DNA of 64,000 nucleotides from Antedon mediterranea (lineage: Eukaryota; Echinodermata; Crinoidea; Comatulida; Antedonidae), in the NCBI RefSeq assembly GCF_964355755.1, contig NC_092670.1:5917001-5981000 (forward strand). The letters run 5' to 3'. The position numbers and the translations under genes were made by a program. Shown here piece after piece: positions 12,801 to 21,124 of this stretch. The first letter of the stretch is position 1, and each line of letters starts with the position of its first letter. The notes beneath the pieces are model-generated. The model was not told the DNA's origin. It saw nothing but the letters and a program-made list of their open reading frames with translations, and did no database searches.

Positions 12801-15800
12801 ATCAACAATTTTGAACAGAATATAACAATGTTCAATTACCTATATTTTAAGGATGCGCTGTCTCTCCTAAATAATGTGGAATCCTAGTATTGTAATTATT
12901 GAAGTATCTCCGCACAAACAAACACACCGTACTGTCTTGAATAAGATTGTTGCATAAAACTAAGAATATGTTCGCGTGTACCTTTTTTAAGTGCACATGT
13001 ATATTTCGCAGAAACTGTAATAATGCCTCGGGTAAACTTGCCCTATGTAAGATTAATATAATAACATTGAATCTACACTACACTACATCTACACTCTGTC
13101 AATTAATACGTATGTATTAAATTTAATACTTTAGGCACTTTTCGATTTATACGTTCACTATGTCAACAATATCCTATGACGTAATATTTATGAAAGGCGC
13201 ATGCGCAATTCAATTGACACGTCCACTGCCAAATTTGAGAACTTTAATTTTGTTTCTTCTGCTCTGACTGAGTACAAGTGGACGTATGACGTAATAACAC
13301 TGCAAACGTTTAAAGAGAAAAATATAATTCACGTTGTGGTGATATTCCATTTTGTGACGTCAGACCTGACACTACAATTGTTTCGATCCTCGGAATAGTC
13401 ACTTGATGCCATTTCGACATATCACATCGACCTATATCATAAGCTATAATAACAATTATCTCACCGTCAAACCTGCATAGAATGTGTTACTCCTTACAGA
13501 GGGTGAAAACGCATCTTGATCCTTGAATCGAAGGCTCACGTCACATTGAATCTACATAGAGAATCAAGCGTTTCAGAAATTATTCAAACAAACGTATTTT
13601 ATAATATAAAGGATGTTTTGCAGAAAAAACAGATATTTAGGGAATTGTTTTAAAATGTATGAACAATCTAATATTGTCCTCCGGGCTATAAACTAAGGGA
13701 ATATTAACTATCCTCTTTTTTTCGCAAAGACAAAAAAAAAACAAGTTGGAAAAAACGATTATTAGGAATGATAACCACAAGGCTAGAGTCCAAACAATGT
13801 ACCAGTTAAAGATACAGTTTTAAGAGATATGAAACTGGAATGAATCAGTTTGTTATGAAAAGAGCATAAACAAAGATAACTGTTATTTTCTTTCCATGAT
13901 ATAATTATGTTTTAATTAGTTTTATCTCTAATTTAGAAAATTATTATTATGTAGTATGTAAATTGTATCTATATATTATAAATCATAGTTAATTCTGCCA
14001 TAGGTGAGCACAATGGAAAAACTTCGGGACAAATCCATGCCTTGGATACCTACCTCATCTATCTCAGATGTACCGCGAAACGTAGATTTGAGAACATTAG
14101 TTTCCACTATTACGATATTGTTCCATATTTCTATCTTAGGAAGATATTATAAAGATTTTTATAACAAAATTGATGATTTCATCGGTAGATTTTTAACTCT
14201 ACCCGCGGTAGAATTAATTTCCGGGTTCACGGTAAGGTGTCTCAATCACCTTGCAACTTCCTGCATGGTTGGTTTCAACTAAGTTGGCTGTTTGTGGCAA
14301 TAGCCATTTTAGTTTTTTGTTTATTTTTGGACCGCGCGTGTGAAGGTATAGTAGTAGATAAAGATCAAATTAAATTTATTCATAAAACATAGTAGTATAT
14401 TGTGGGGAATAAGTATATAAAATTACATCGAGAGAAATGATGATAAGAGCTTTTCTTTGAAATCAAATGAAACCCCGATATCCGAGTTTTTTAGTAAGAA
14501 GCTGACAGGACTTTATTTATACTGTGCGCTATCTGTGTCCCGTGTCCCCTTAGGACCCTGGGATACTTCTCCCATGTTGCAAGCCGTCTAAAACGTCTTT
14601 CTTCTTAGGCCAAAACGGCTCACTGTATCGCAGAATAATGTAGTAATTATACTAATTAGGAAAGTATTTATTTGAGTAAACGCCCGTAACACCTCTCCAA
14701 TAAAACATCCTACAACAACAAAACAAACCTACCCCCCCCCCCCCCCCCCCCCCCACCACACCCAACAACTACCATCTAATAAACGCTCATCCACATTGTT
14801 ATTTATACACACAATATTGTATTATATTTATTTATAACACAATTACACTATTCTTAGTAGATTTCATCGGACTGTTATCTACAATTTACCAAGCATTTGT
14901 TATTCTTTTTTACCACTTTCATATCTATAGGATTTAATTTTTGAAATGTACCAAATTATTAAAACTAAAAAAAATGAACGTATCCCTCAAATAAGCACCT
15001 CCCTCAAATTAACTCCGCCTCCCCACATCCACACTATAAGGGCCCTATAACAATACACACTATACGTAAAACGCTATTAATCATCTTAACACTGTTGAAA
15101 CAGGTTAGTGAGTATAGGTTTAGTTTTACGAATATCAAGCATTTCAATAATGGTAACCGACCGAAAACGCCCAGGCCAGAATGTCCTAAAACCTTTTTAC
15201 CCGAGTCATTATCATTCCGAGAACCATCGTCTACACTTCCTAGAGGGGCAGCGAGCGAAGTGAGCTCACCCTCTAGTTATAATGATTGATAGCAGTGTTG
15301 CTATTCCTATATAAGATTATCAGAAGAATCAGAATCCGGTACTGCTTTAAAGAACAGTAAATAATAGAGGACAAAAGTTTGAACATTAAAATATAACCAA
15401 AAATGTATCGAGTGTGCTGCCACTCCAATACTCACATATGATCCAAGTCTTCTGCTGAGAATACACTGATGAGGTTCGCCGTCTTCGCAATTGTCTACGT
15501 CATATTCGTCACTGATTTCGTTTTTGTTTAGTTGACCATAAACCATGTCATCGTCTATGTACCATCGGACATAGAATTCTATGTCATTAGGTGCTTCAGT
15601 TGGGTTTATGTTGCAGACTGCTGACACGCCGAATGCCTTGGCGTTAAACGTTATCATGGGCTCCTCTTTATGTGTAGGAAATGTGTCTGATTTTTAGTTT
15701 AAAATAAAGTTATGGTCATTTTGTAAGGTTATTTAAATATTTTATAATAATTATAATCGACGACTAATGGATTACACAGTGGATCTTACTATCAGATGCA

Positions 15801-18800
15801 TTCAAAGACGGCATTTACTTACTATCACATGGTGGAAAACCGGTTGATGAAGTCGTGTTAGCCTCACAAGGTAAAAGAGAATCTGATCAAAAAACAATAT
15901 ATTTGTTTAGTAGAACAGTAATAATTTTAACCTAGCAAGAACATGGATCATGCTCTAAAGGTTTCGAAGAAATAATATTATTTTTTTTAATAATGGGTTT
16001 AATTCCAATAATTATACATACTGTAGGTGTTTCTTTTAGATTCGAGATGCCTCTTCTTACGTTTCTTTAAAATGTTTCATCAAAATCCATCTCTCACTAA
16101 TATAATTTCTTCCTAATTATAGTCTTATATTTTCTCTAGGAGATTTTTAAATTGAAATACTTTTTTTTTTGTATATTAGTTAACAAATAATTATATTGTT
16201 TAGTACGTATAAATACAAGTGTCATTCTCTTGTCAAATTGCATTGACCTCAGGTTTCTCAATGGCTGTATATGGCACATCCTAGCCAATTATACTTTTTT
16301 TAAGATGTATTGTGGGTCATTTTGAAGTATCATAAAAGTTATTAACTTTCACCAAAAATTAGACGAAAAAAAAATCATTGAACTGAAATACTATAGACGT
16401 TTTTTTGTTAAAAAAATAACTTTGACTTCCAGTCAAAGTTTTCGTTCAAAACATATCTCATAATGCAACGCGCTTGTTTGGCTACTCTGTATGCATAATC
16501 ATTAAACTTCCTCGCGATCTTTGTGAAAACACCTTCTCAACCGTGACGAGTTGTAAACAATCCTAATTAACATCATGCATAATGCACACTCGTGGTTTGA
16601 AATCTTTGTTTACTTTCGCTGGCGACGATTTTCCAGACGAAATGTAATCAAATTAATTTACCTGTTAATTACGTAAACTTGTTGTTTTGGCTCAAATTTT
16701 CGACTTAAAGTGAATAACTTTAATATTACTTTGATATGGCCAATTTAAATTTAGAATATTTTGACCTTCATTTTTTGTGTTTCAAGGGATAATACATCTT
16801 TAAGTTTCATTGATTACATATTATCTTTTTATTATTATTTTTTTGTAACTTGTTTCTCTACTTGATGCAGGCGTTTACCTGTACAGTAACTCATTTGGGT
16901 TCCTGGAGTGTCTGTGAGGTAATGAACAAAATACAACTCTCCGTCAACAGAACACGCTTTGATGCAAAGATCTACTGAATATTCACACGTCGATGCGAAG
17001 GCATGTACACAGCCAGTTACAGTTTCTACATCGTCTCCAAGTGCTGGATATGTACCTTTAAAATCAAATCAAGTAATCAAACGTTATAGAATACTTCTAT
17101 TTGTCTATCGAAATATCTGTAGGTAAAACTAAGATATATTCATTGTTTGAGATATTTACAATTAACCTTGCATGCATGCCTATTTAGTGGGGTTTATGTT
17201 TATACATTTGTTGACCATGCACCGTTGAATCGGTGGAACTTACAATATGCGATACGGTCCAAGAAACCAAACAGAACAGAAAATTGAAAAATATGATATC
17301 GAGCTCTGTAACTTCTGTATGTATGAGTATATAAGAGAAATTGAATAAATTTGATGAAAGGCAAAAAAAAAGTGTTTCTGGCCTTAAACTTAAAACTGGA
17401 ACCAGTTTGTTTTGTAAAGAAGATATTTTTAGTTCAGGTTTTAATTTAGAAAAAAAAACGTTAAGGAATTCTAATTAGTACAATATTAATAAAGTATAGA
17501 AGTATTTGTAATCCCTAAATTATGAATGTAATGGCGCGGTCAACCAGGTCAGGGTTCCTAACTAAAAATATAAATTGAGAACACTGTGGGTAATTTCTTA
17601 TTTGGTGATCAATTCCTTTTGCGTACGTTATCATAGTGTATGCATGTCATTCACAATTAGTCAACATCAGTGTCAAGAGTTATCTAATGAAACGTATAGT
17701 ACATGTTCATAATTTTTTTTTTATTTACTAGCAGCCTTTTGTAAACTAATTACGACAAAATTAAATTGTGTCATTTACACCAGCATTTGTATTTGAGTGT
17801 GCATTTACTCTGCACACACTAAACATGAATGAACTTAATTGCATAATTTAATATCAGCGGTAATCGGTATGTATTTTTATGGAATAATTTAGAATAATTT
17901 AATTTTTAATTATCTCGCTCTTTAAGCCTGTTTTCCTGTCGACGTTAGTCGACGCTATCATCGTTAATCGTTAAAAGTTCAACGACGATCGTTTGAAAAC
18001 GATCAAGTTGAAATAATAACGATAGCGAGTACCTTTTCCTGTAAATCGTTAACATTTCAATGTCTTCGTAGAAGATCGCCGATTATTGTTAACGATAGCG
18101 TCGACTAACGTCGACAGGAAAACAGGCTTTACTGGTATTAACAAATAGGCCTACAATCAAAGCCTAATTATTATTATGCTTAGTAAAATAATTTAAACAA
18201 ACCATCAATCCAAACTGGAAATAAAGTTCCACATTTAAATAACCCTGGTGTTGAGGTTGGCATTCTAATATCTTTCGTATTACCCTCATTTCTCAGCTTG
18301 TACCAGCCATCTACAATAAAATCATCAGATATTATCAACCCAGGCTCTGTGTCATATCGAATGCTACGATGCCAGTCTGTAAGCACAAGGTCAGTATCAC
18401 ATGGGTCACCCTCAGTTGCAAGGCAGTCTTCATTCCCTATAAAATATATTATTAACGTTATTAGAAATGCAAGATTTTTATTTCCACTATACTCTACATT
18501 GTCTGTCCTTAAGTGAGGTTTATAAAAAATAAATATCAAGAACCATGGAGTAGAGGCGCTAACATACAGTACATATCAAATTTAGGAAATAATTAATTAT
18601 ACTACTATCTATAATATGTATCAATAAATTCATACAGGCAACCAAAGGTTGAATATGAGTACAATTTTACAGAAAACTTCAAACTCAATGTACATTATAT
18701 AGTAATAAATATTTAAAAACACGTAACATCAAGAAAAAACATTAAAATTAAATTTATTTCGTCTTTTTATAAATAATACAGAGTAATAATGTACAGAGCA

Positions 18801-21015
18801 CTTTAGGGGGTAGTCAAAAAGTGAAACACTATAGTGACTCTCCGACCCCTAAAGTGTAAAAATGAAATAAACTTTATGGTAGGATTGTAAGCATGCTTAA
18901 CATGGTCCATATTGCCATTTACTACTATCAATGACCAAGACATTTTTATCAAAAATGATTGTGTATTATTAGTGTTCAACAACCTACTAATCGAAATGAT
19001 TAAATATTATTAGCATTAAGAACTTAACCAAATACGGTATCGGACTGTTAGCAAACCTTTTGGTACGTGTTTTAGAATGAAAGTGTGTTGGCATTACGCA
19101 ATGTTTTCTACAACACTCCTTTCCTCTGATTTAAGCCTGTTTTCCTGTCGACGTTATTCGATGCTATCGACGTTGATCGTTGAAAGTTCAACGACGATCG
19201 TTTGAAAACGATCAAGTTGAAATGATAACGATAGCGAGTACCTTTTCCTGTAAATCGTTAACATTTCAATGTTTACGTAGAAGATCGCCGAATATTGTTA
19301 ACGATAGCGTCGACTAACGTCGACAGGAAAACAGGCTTTAGGTTGCCAAAATTCTGGAATACAGGCTCATTTATGAGTTTATTGGCAAATTGGAAACAAA
19401 TGTTTCTCGCCGAGTTTTGAGAGTTAATAAATAACATTCATCCAAAGCATCTAAATATGAGATATATTTAACACCTAACAATATTCTACAAGCTCTTTTT
19501 TTAATGTGTTTAAGTGCATTATGCTGAAGTTCAGTGAGATCTGGGTGTTTGGTGGTTGGTGGTATTATAGTGATTAGAAGTTTTTGCTAAATGAAAATTA
19601 GATCTCTTTATGTTTACAATATAATTCAAAGCCGGAACTTGGATATAAAATGTTAAAATTCTAAAAATTGTCTTGCCTAAACCCCAACAATGGCCAGGAC
19701 CAGCGGCAGTGGTGCAGCTCGAGTGACAAAAATATATATACTGAAATATAAAGTAGAGTAGGGAATTGCGGCTCATCCTACCCGAGTATAATTTCTCGCG
19801 CACCTAATTATAATTTTTCTTAACATTAGTTTTTATTTGCACCCCTAAATTATATAAGAACGCTTGGTACTCGTTTCAATAGAGGTATGAATTTCTGGGG
19901 TTTTTTTTTTAAACAATTCAACAACATCGGACAGACTTATTGCAGATTTTGAACGCGTATTGAAAATGCGCTGTCCGTCAGCGTTGAAACAGTTGAATTC
20001 GTTTATTCAACCACACTTTTATTTCATTTATTTCGTCTTTTTATAAGTAATAAAAAACCATCAGGTCACAATGTACAGAGCACGTTAGGGGGTAGACGGG
20101 ATTATCAAAAAGTGAAAAAAAAACACTATCGAGTGACTCTCCGACCCCTAAAGTGTAAAAATGAAATAAACTTAAATACAGAAAAACAGTTTAAAATAAA
20201 AATTTCATTGAGTTTAGACAGGTATTTGAAGCAAGTTTTTCTTAAGTGAATTTATAAATGATGACAGGGAAAAAACTAGACTATCTTTAATATTTGGAGG
20301 CAAGTTATTGAACAGACGTGGAAATGAATTTAAAATATCATAATGAGCACACAACGTGTTGCGTTGACTTTGCGTGTAAATAACAAACGTATAGTATTTA
20401 CAGATTGCCACTGTGTAATTAGTATTATTAAATACAGTTTTACAAATAAAAAAGAAAGCAATCGTATCATGTGTATATTTCCTTGAAAATCTATAGTTTA
20501 ATATATTACAATACACTAGACCTACTTACTACTAATCGATTAGGCCTACCTAGCCTACAACAAACAAACAAAATGTTTATTAAGATTTAAAATAAAAATC
20601 GATACTCTATACTAACAAAGACATTTTTTTCGGGCACCTAGAGGTTTGTATTCTTAAAATTATCATTTAATAACATTCCACACTCCCATAAAACGTTCTA
20701 TGAGAGTACCATTTTTCCAGGCATTTGTTTCAATTATATCCCCCGATCAGAAGATATTTAAAGATTGCTATTTCCGGGCACCTCGATGTCCATTAATCCT
20801 AAAATTCTGTCACCTCAGTCCCGATCATGAGGTGAGGTGAGCTTGAAATACTTTAGAAATATAAAATAGGCCTAGTATTGCAAATGAGTGGCAGACACCA
20901 ATGACAAATTAAACATTTTTTTTTTTTAATTAATGAAAATTGAAAATACTGTACCGTTTGTACAAATAGCAAGTGATAAAATCCAAGTAAATTTTGAAAA
21001 CATAAACAGTTTCAT
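286..21015 (-). CDS. Gene A: VWDE-like membrane protein, 20 exons visible, 3' end outside window
   Basis: Probable type I membrane glycoprotein related to VWDE. Exons in transcript order: 20955-21015, 18203-18436, 16879-17055, 15823-15882, 15436-15665, 13465-13551, 12401-12775, 11916-11989, 11002-11065, 5057-5311, 4658-4899, 4245-4521, 3957-4124, 3404-3778, 3045-3302, 2834-2948, 2401-2748, 943-2115, 789-850, 286-389. All have AG acceptors and GT donors, phases agree throughout, and 4739 coding bases (about 1579 residues) stay open. Domain order is signal peptide, D8C, beta-sandwich region, vWD, basic cleavage site, EGF, IPT-like and cadherin-like segments, mucin-like exon, small cysteine module. 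The exons for the transmembrane helix and tail, seen in gene C, should lie to the left of the window. Family assignment rests on motif-by-motif agreement with VWDE; function is unknown. Confidence 0.85.
943..2115 (-). CDS. Gene A exon 18: large Ser/Thr-rich mucin-like exon
   Basis: A single phase 1-1 exon of 1173 bases (391 residues) with very high Thr and Ser, frequent Asp/Asn, few hydrophobics and no cysteine. Loosely repeated blocks such as TTIRET, TILSQT, TISETE, TTIQEI and TTVTEV recur about every 20-30 residues. It is expected to form a heavily O-glycosylated stalk. It is about twice the length of the equivalent exon in gene C and nearly unalignable to it, as is usual for rapidly evolving mucin exons. 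Confidence 0.85.
2401..3302 (-). CDS. Gene A exons 15-17: IPT-like end, cysteine segment, cadherin-like repeat
   Basis: Exons 3045-3302, 2834-2948 and 2401-2748. Exon 15 ends GYLISISNDGELKSEE...VYDSVCQAC, matching the VWDE ISNDG...LTLYDGACQIC stretch. Exon 16 (NNSCNIDGHCY...CCLQCLPD...SW) matches VWDE NIEGHCY...C..CRPD...W. Exon 17 has FTFDIHDPEGCGITFS, GEFNWTPVA and CKCENGKICAFVNGSSLYKC, a Calx/cadherin-like dystroglycan-type repeat followed by a truncated EGF-like end where vertebrate VWDE begins its EGF array. Confidence 0.8.
3404..4124 (-). CDS. Gene A exons 13-14: cysteine segment and EGF domain
   Basis: Exons 3957-4124 and 3404-3778. Exon 13 (VPEFSTDGTGFTEEYTRTLC...) has three cysteines. 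Exon 14 carries one EGF domain, CVNECNKNGECINRTCECIE with GFGGSDC, then GDGLCDVRSRPC, RSAKVYGENF and ITCHI. The same order (EGF, then GLCD-R--C...V-G..F...C) is found in VWDE, where the second part resembles the start of an IPT/TIG domain. Both exons are phase 0-0. Confidence 0.85.
4245..4521 (-). CDS. Gene A exon 12: post-vWD segment with RRKR cleavage site
   Basis: Begins VSDTENIFMGKLYDG and contains a cysteine cluster (CTCGATGFECGYC) followed by GVGRRKREVDEIDLDD. RRKR followed by E is a good furin-type proprotein convertase site, so the mature protein may be two chains. The donor GTATTA is weak but gives the required phase and is identical in gene C (44411-44687). Confidence 0.8.
4658..11989 (-). 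CDS. Gene A exons 8-11: von Willebrand factor type D domain
   Basis: Exons 11916-11989, 11002-11065, 5057-5311 and 4658-4899 encode about residues 409-620. Exon 8 has the hallmark CSGWGDPHYTTFDGW; exon 9 is only 64 bases and supplies YYHIYAIGSFLFYEH; exon 10 gives CNGVSCACGVAAQ and LIVDRC; exon 11 gives GSVIKI, INIYLNGSWDDF and GLCGNFDKNKTNDG, the vWD GLCG motif. The GDPHY and GLCG landmarks make the domain call secure. Intron 9 (5312-11001) is enlarged by a fold-back transposon. Confidence 0.9.
6874..7180. repeat. Dispersed repeat, possible MITE fragment
   Basis: Starts near TATTGCCCCCCTGAAAAAAT and ends GGGGGACATCTTTAAAG; the two ends are roughly inverted. A related copy lies at 41664-42120 (TATTGTCCCTTTGAAAAAAT). 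A similar end sequence, TAAGATGTATT, borders 16297-16803. Confidence 0.4.
7205..8850 (-). pseudogene. CR1/L2-type LINE reverse transcriptase, 5' truncated, one frameshift
   Basis: Minus-strand RT with finger motifs (LDPIPTRLLK, NYRPIANLPFLSK), the palm motif LDYSAAFDTINHDLL, GVPQGSVKGPL and catalytic YADDTQLY, and the usual C-terminal end (APKLWNTLPLEIR, FKTKLKTHLF). The frame shifts near 8610 between the finger region and the rest. The 3' end (plus-strand 7205-7270) has GCGCTTTATAAATG then ATT repeats, typical of L2-like elements. No endonuclease domain remains. It lies inside fold-back element 1. Confidence 0.85.
9282..9675 (+). mobile_element. 5S rRNA-derived SINE (SINE3 type)
   Basis: Bases 9282-9367 align with the 3' two thirds of 5S rRNA, including counterparts of box A (AAGTTAAGC), the intermediate element and box C (GGATGGGAGACCGTCT), then GGGTGCTGTA. 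The sequence continues as a non-5S body with CCTTCGGATGGGATGTAAAG and GTCCCGTGTA and an AT-rich end near 9675. The start of 5S rRNA is missing, so it is not a working rRNA gene. A 5S-derived head with intact internal promoter boxes is the mark of SINE3 elements. Confidence 0.75.
10580..10910 (+). pseudogene. Old LINE C-terminal remnant in gene A intron 9
   Basis: In shifting plus-strand frames it reads pieces such as HRTPMED, FYCAEYND, IRQTKMQKLKEAF and NGLEQFREILNIGAK, resembling the C-terminal cysteine/histidine end of LINE ORF2 proteins. A homologous remnant lies at 46430-46700 in gene C intron 9 in the same place, so this insertion is older than the A/C duplication. Confidence 0.5.
12024..12141. 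repeat. Trinucleotide microsatellite with a composition gradient
   Basis: ATT units pass into GTT units and then GTC units over about 118 bases within gene A intron 7. The equivalent place in gene C has only a short ATT tract at about 48076-48130. Long Asn/Asp or Val runs in translation are products of the repeat, not protein. Confidence 0.9.
12401..15665 (-). CDS. Gene A exons 5-7: beta-sandwich-like region before vWD
   Basis: Exons 15436-15665, 13465-13551 and 12401-12775. Exon 5 begins EPMITFNAKAFGVSAVC and has FYVRWYIDDD, the position where VWDE has a cysteine strand followed by a VTW strand. Exon 6 contains FSPSVRSNTFYAGLT. Exon 7 has EFHVSSTIPI followed by cysteines, which matches the VWDE STIPIPC stretch. 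The fold is inferred from that alignment by eye. Exon 5 is 18 bases shorter than in gene C. Intron 5 contains a 1.3-kb insertion at 13983-15276. Confidence 0.75.
13983..15276. mobile_element. 1.29-kb insertion in gene A intron 5
   Basis: Gene C has an empty site here (near 55757-55765). The insertion starts TCATAGTTAATTCTG after TTATAA and ends in a palindrome with arms CTAGAGGG (15240-15247) and CCCTCTAG (15269-15276), followed by TTATAA again. Two readings fit: a TTATAA target duplication, or a Helitron-like element (5' TC, 3' CTAG, between A and T). A similar CTAG palindrome followed by TTATAA is found at 60087-60123. It contains a 23-base C run and no coding region I recognise. Confidence 0.5.
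14732..14754 (+). repeat. Homopolymer of 23 C
   Basis: An uninterrupted C run within the 13983-15276 insertion, followed by ACCACACCCAACAAC. Its length may be unreliable in the assembly. Confidence 0.9.
15823..15882 (-). CDS. Gene A exon 4: short two-cysteine linker
   Basis: A 60-base phase 1-1 exon encoding DSLLPCEANTTSSTGFPPCD. It is present in all three genes (31402-31461 in B, 56333-56392 in C). In gene B it splices straight to the mucin exons, so it marks the point where the long and short architectures part. It contains one N-x-T sequon. Confidence 0.85.
16297..16803. mobile_element. Possible MITE of about 500 bases in gene A intron 3
   Basis: TAAGATGTATTGTGGG on the left and its approximate reverse complement (GGGATAATACATCTTTAAG) on the right bound it. 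Gene C intron 3 (56393-56735) is only 343 bases and lacks this segment. Confidence 0.45.
16879..18436 (-). CDS. Gene A exons 2-3: D8C domain (uromodulin/VWDE type)
   Basis: Exons 18203-18436 and 16879-17055, both phase 1-1. The first carries DWHRSIRYD, DGWYKL, KCGT and PVWIDG; the second carries GTYPALGD, a TGC run and YFVHYL...SYCT. This matches the D8C pattern (RS, GWYRF, CGT..P.W..G.HP, then VY.L...C..YC). Eight cysteines are present, three then five. In uromodulin and GP2 the related module presents glycans to bacterial adhesins; whether that applies here is unknown. Intron 2 between these exons holds a MITE. Confidence 0.85.
17925..18128. mobile_element. Harbinger-like MITE copy 1, gene A intron 2
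   Basis: 204 bases with inverted ends AGCCTGTTTTCCTGTCGACG and its complement, flanked by TTA at 17922-17924 and 18129-18131. A three-base TTA target duplication with this size suits PIF/Harbinger MITEs. The interior holds several ACGATCG-type short palindromes. No coding capacity. Confidence 0.75.
18745..19560 (-). pseudogene. LINE fragment broken by MITE copy 2
   Basis: Minus-strand 19370-19560 reads ELQHNALKHIKKRACRILLG and LDALDECYLLTLKTRRETF, the C-terminal RT segment of a jockey/CR1-type LINE; the MITE then interrupts it, and 18745-18860 is its 3' untranslated end, shared with the copy at 20030-20175. Non-functional. Confidence 0.6.
19134..19337. mobile_element. Harbinger-like MITE copy 2, gene A intron 1
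   Basis: Also exactly 204 bases, with the same ends and TTA duplications at 19131-19133 and 19338-19340. It differs from copy 1 at roughly a dozen or so places by eye. It sits inside an older LINE fragment. Confidence 0.75.
20028..20520 (-). pseudogene. LINE 3' end fragment, gene A intron 1
   Basis: The minus strand encodes a C-terminal tail ending FPRLFNNLPPNIKDSLVFSL then SSFINSLKKNLLQIPV before a stop at 20214, followed by the same 3' untranslated segment (CTTTAGGGG, GACCCCTAAAGTG) found at 18745-18860. It is a 5' truncated copy of the same family. Confidence 0.65.
20955..21015 (-). CDS. Gene A exon 1: signal peptide
   Basis: Encodes MKLFMFSKFTWILSLAICTN plus the first base of the next codon: a short basic start, a hydrophobic core and a small-residue end, typical of a secretory signal. 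The first ATG is chosen because the same start and sequence occur in gene C (one residue differs, M5 to I) and, two residues shorter, in gene B. The donor is GTACAG in all three genes. The upstream frame has no further conserved ATG. Confidence 0.85.
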
Positions 21016-21112
21016 TTTGTTTTTATTACTTCCGTCATCATATGCTACTGTCTAATATAAGCAACTCATACAAATGATGAAAAGTTGTGTGTGCGTATGT
21101 ATATGTATAAAC

Positions 21113-21124
21113 TACGCATGCGTA
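21113..21124. promoter_or_regulatory. Palindrome TACGCATGCGTA upstream of gene A
   Basis: A perfect 12-base palindrome about 98 bases before the gene A start codon. The same 12 bases, with matching flanks (TATGTATATGTATAAAC on one side), occur 88 bases before the gene C start (62531-62542). It resembles an NRF1-type GCATGC core but differs from the consensus. Gene B has no copy in the equivalent place. Confidence 0.4.
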
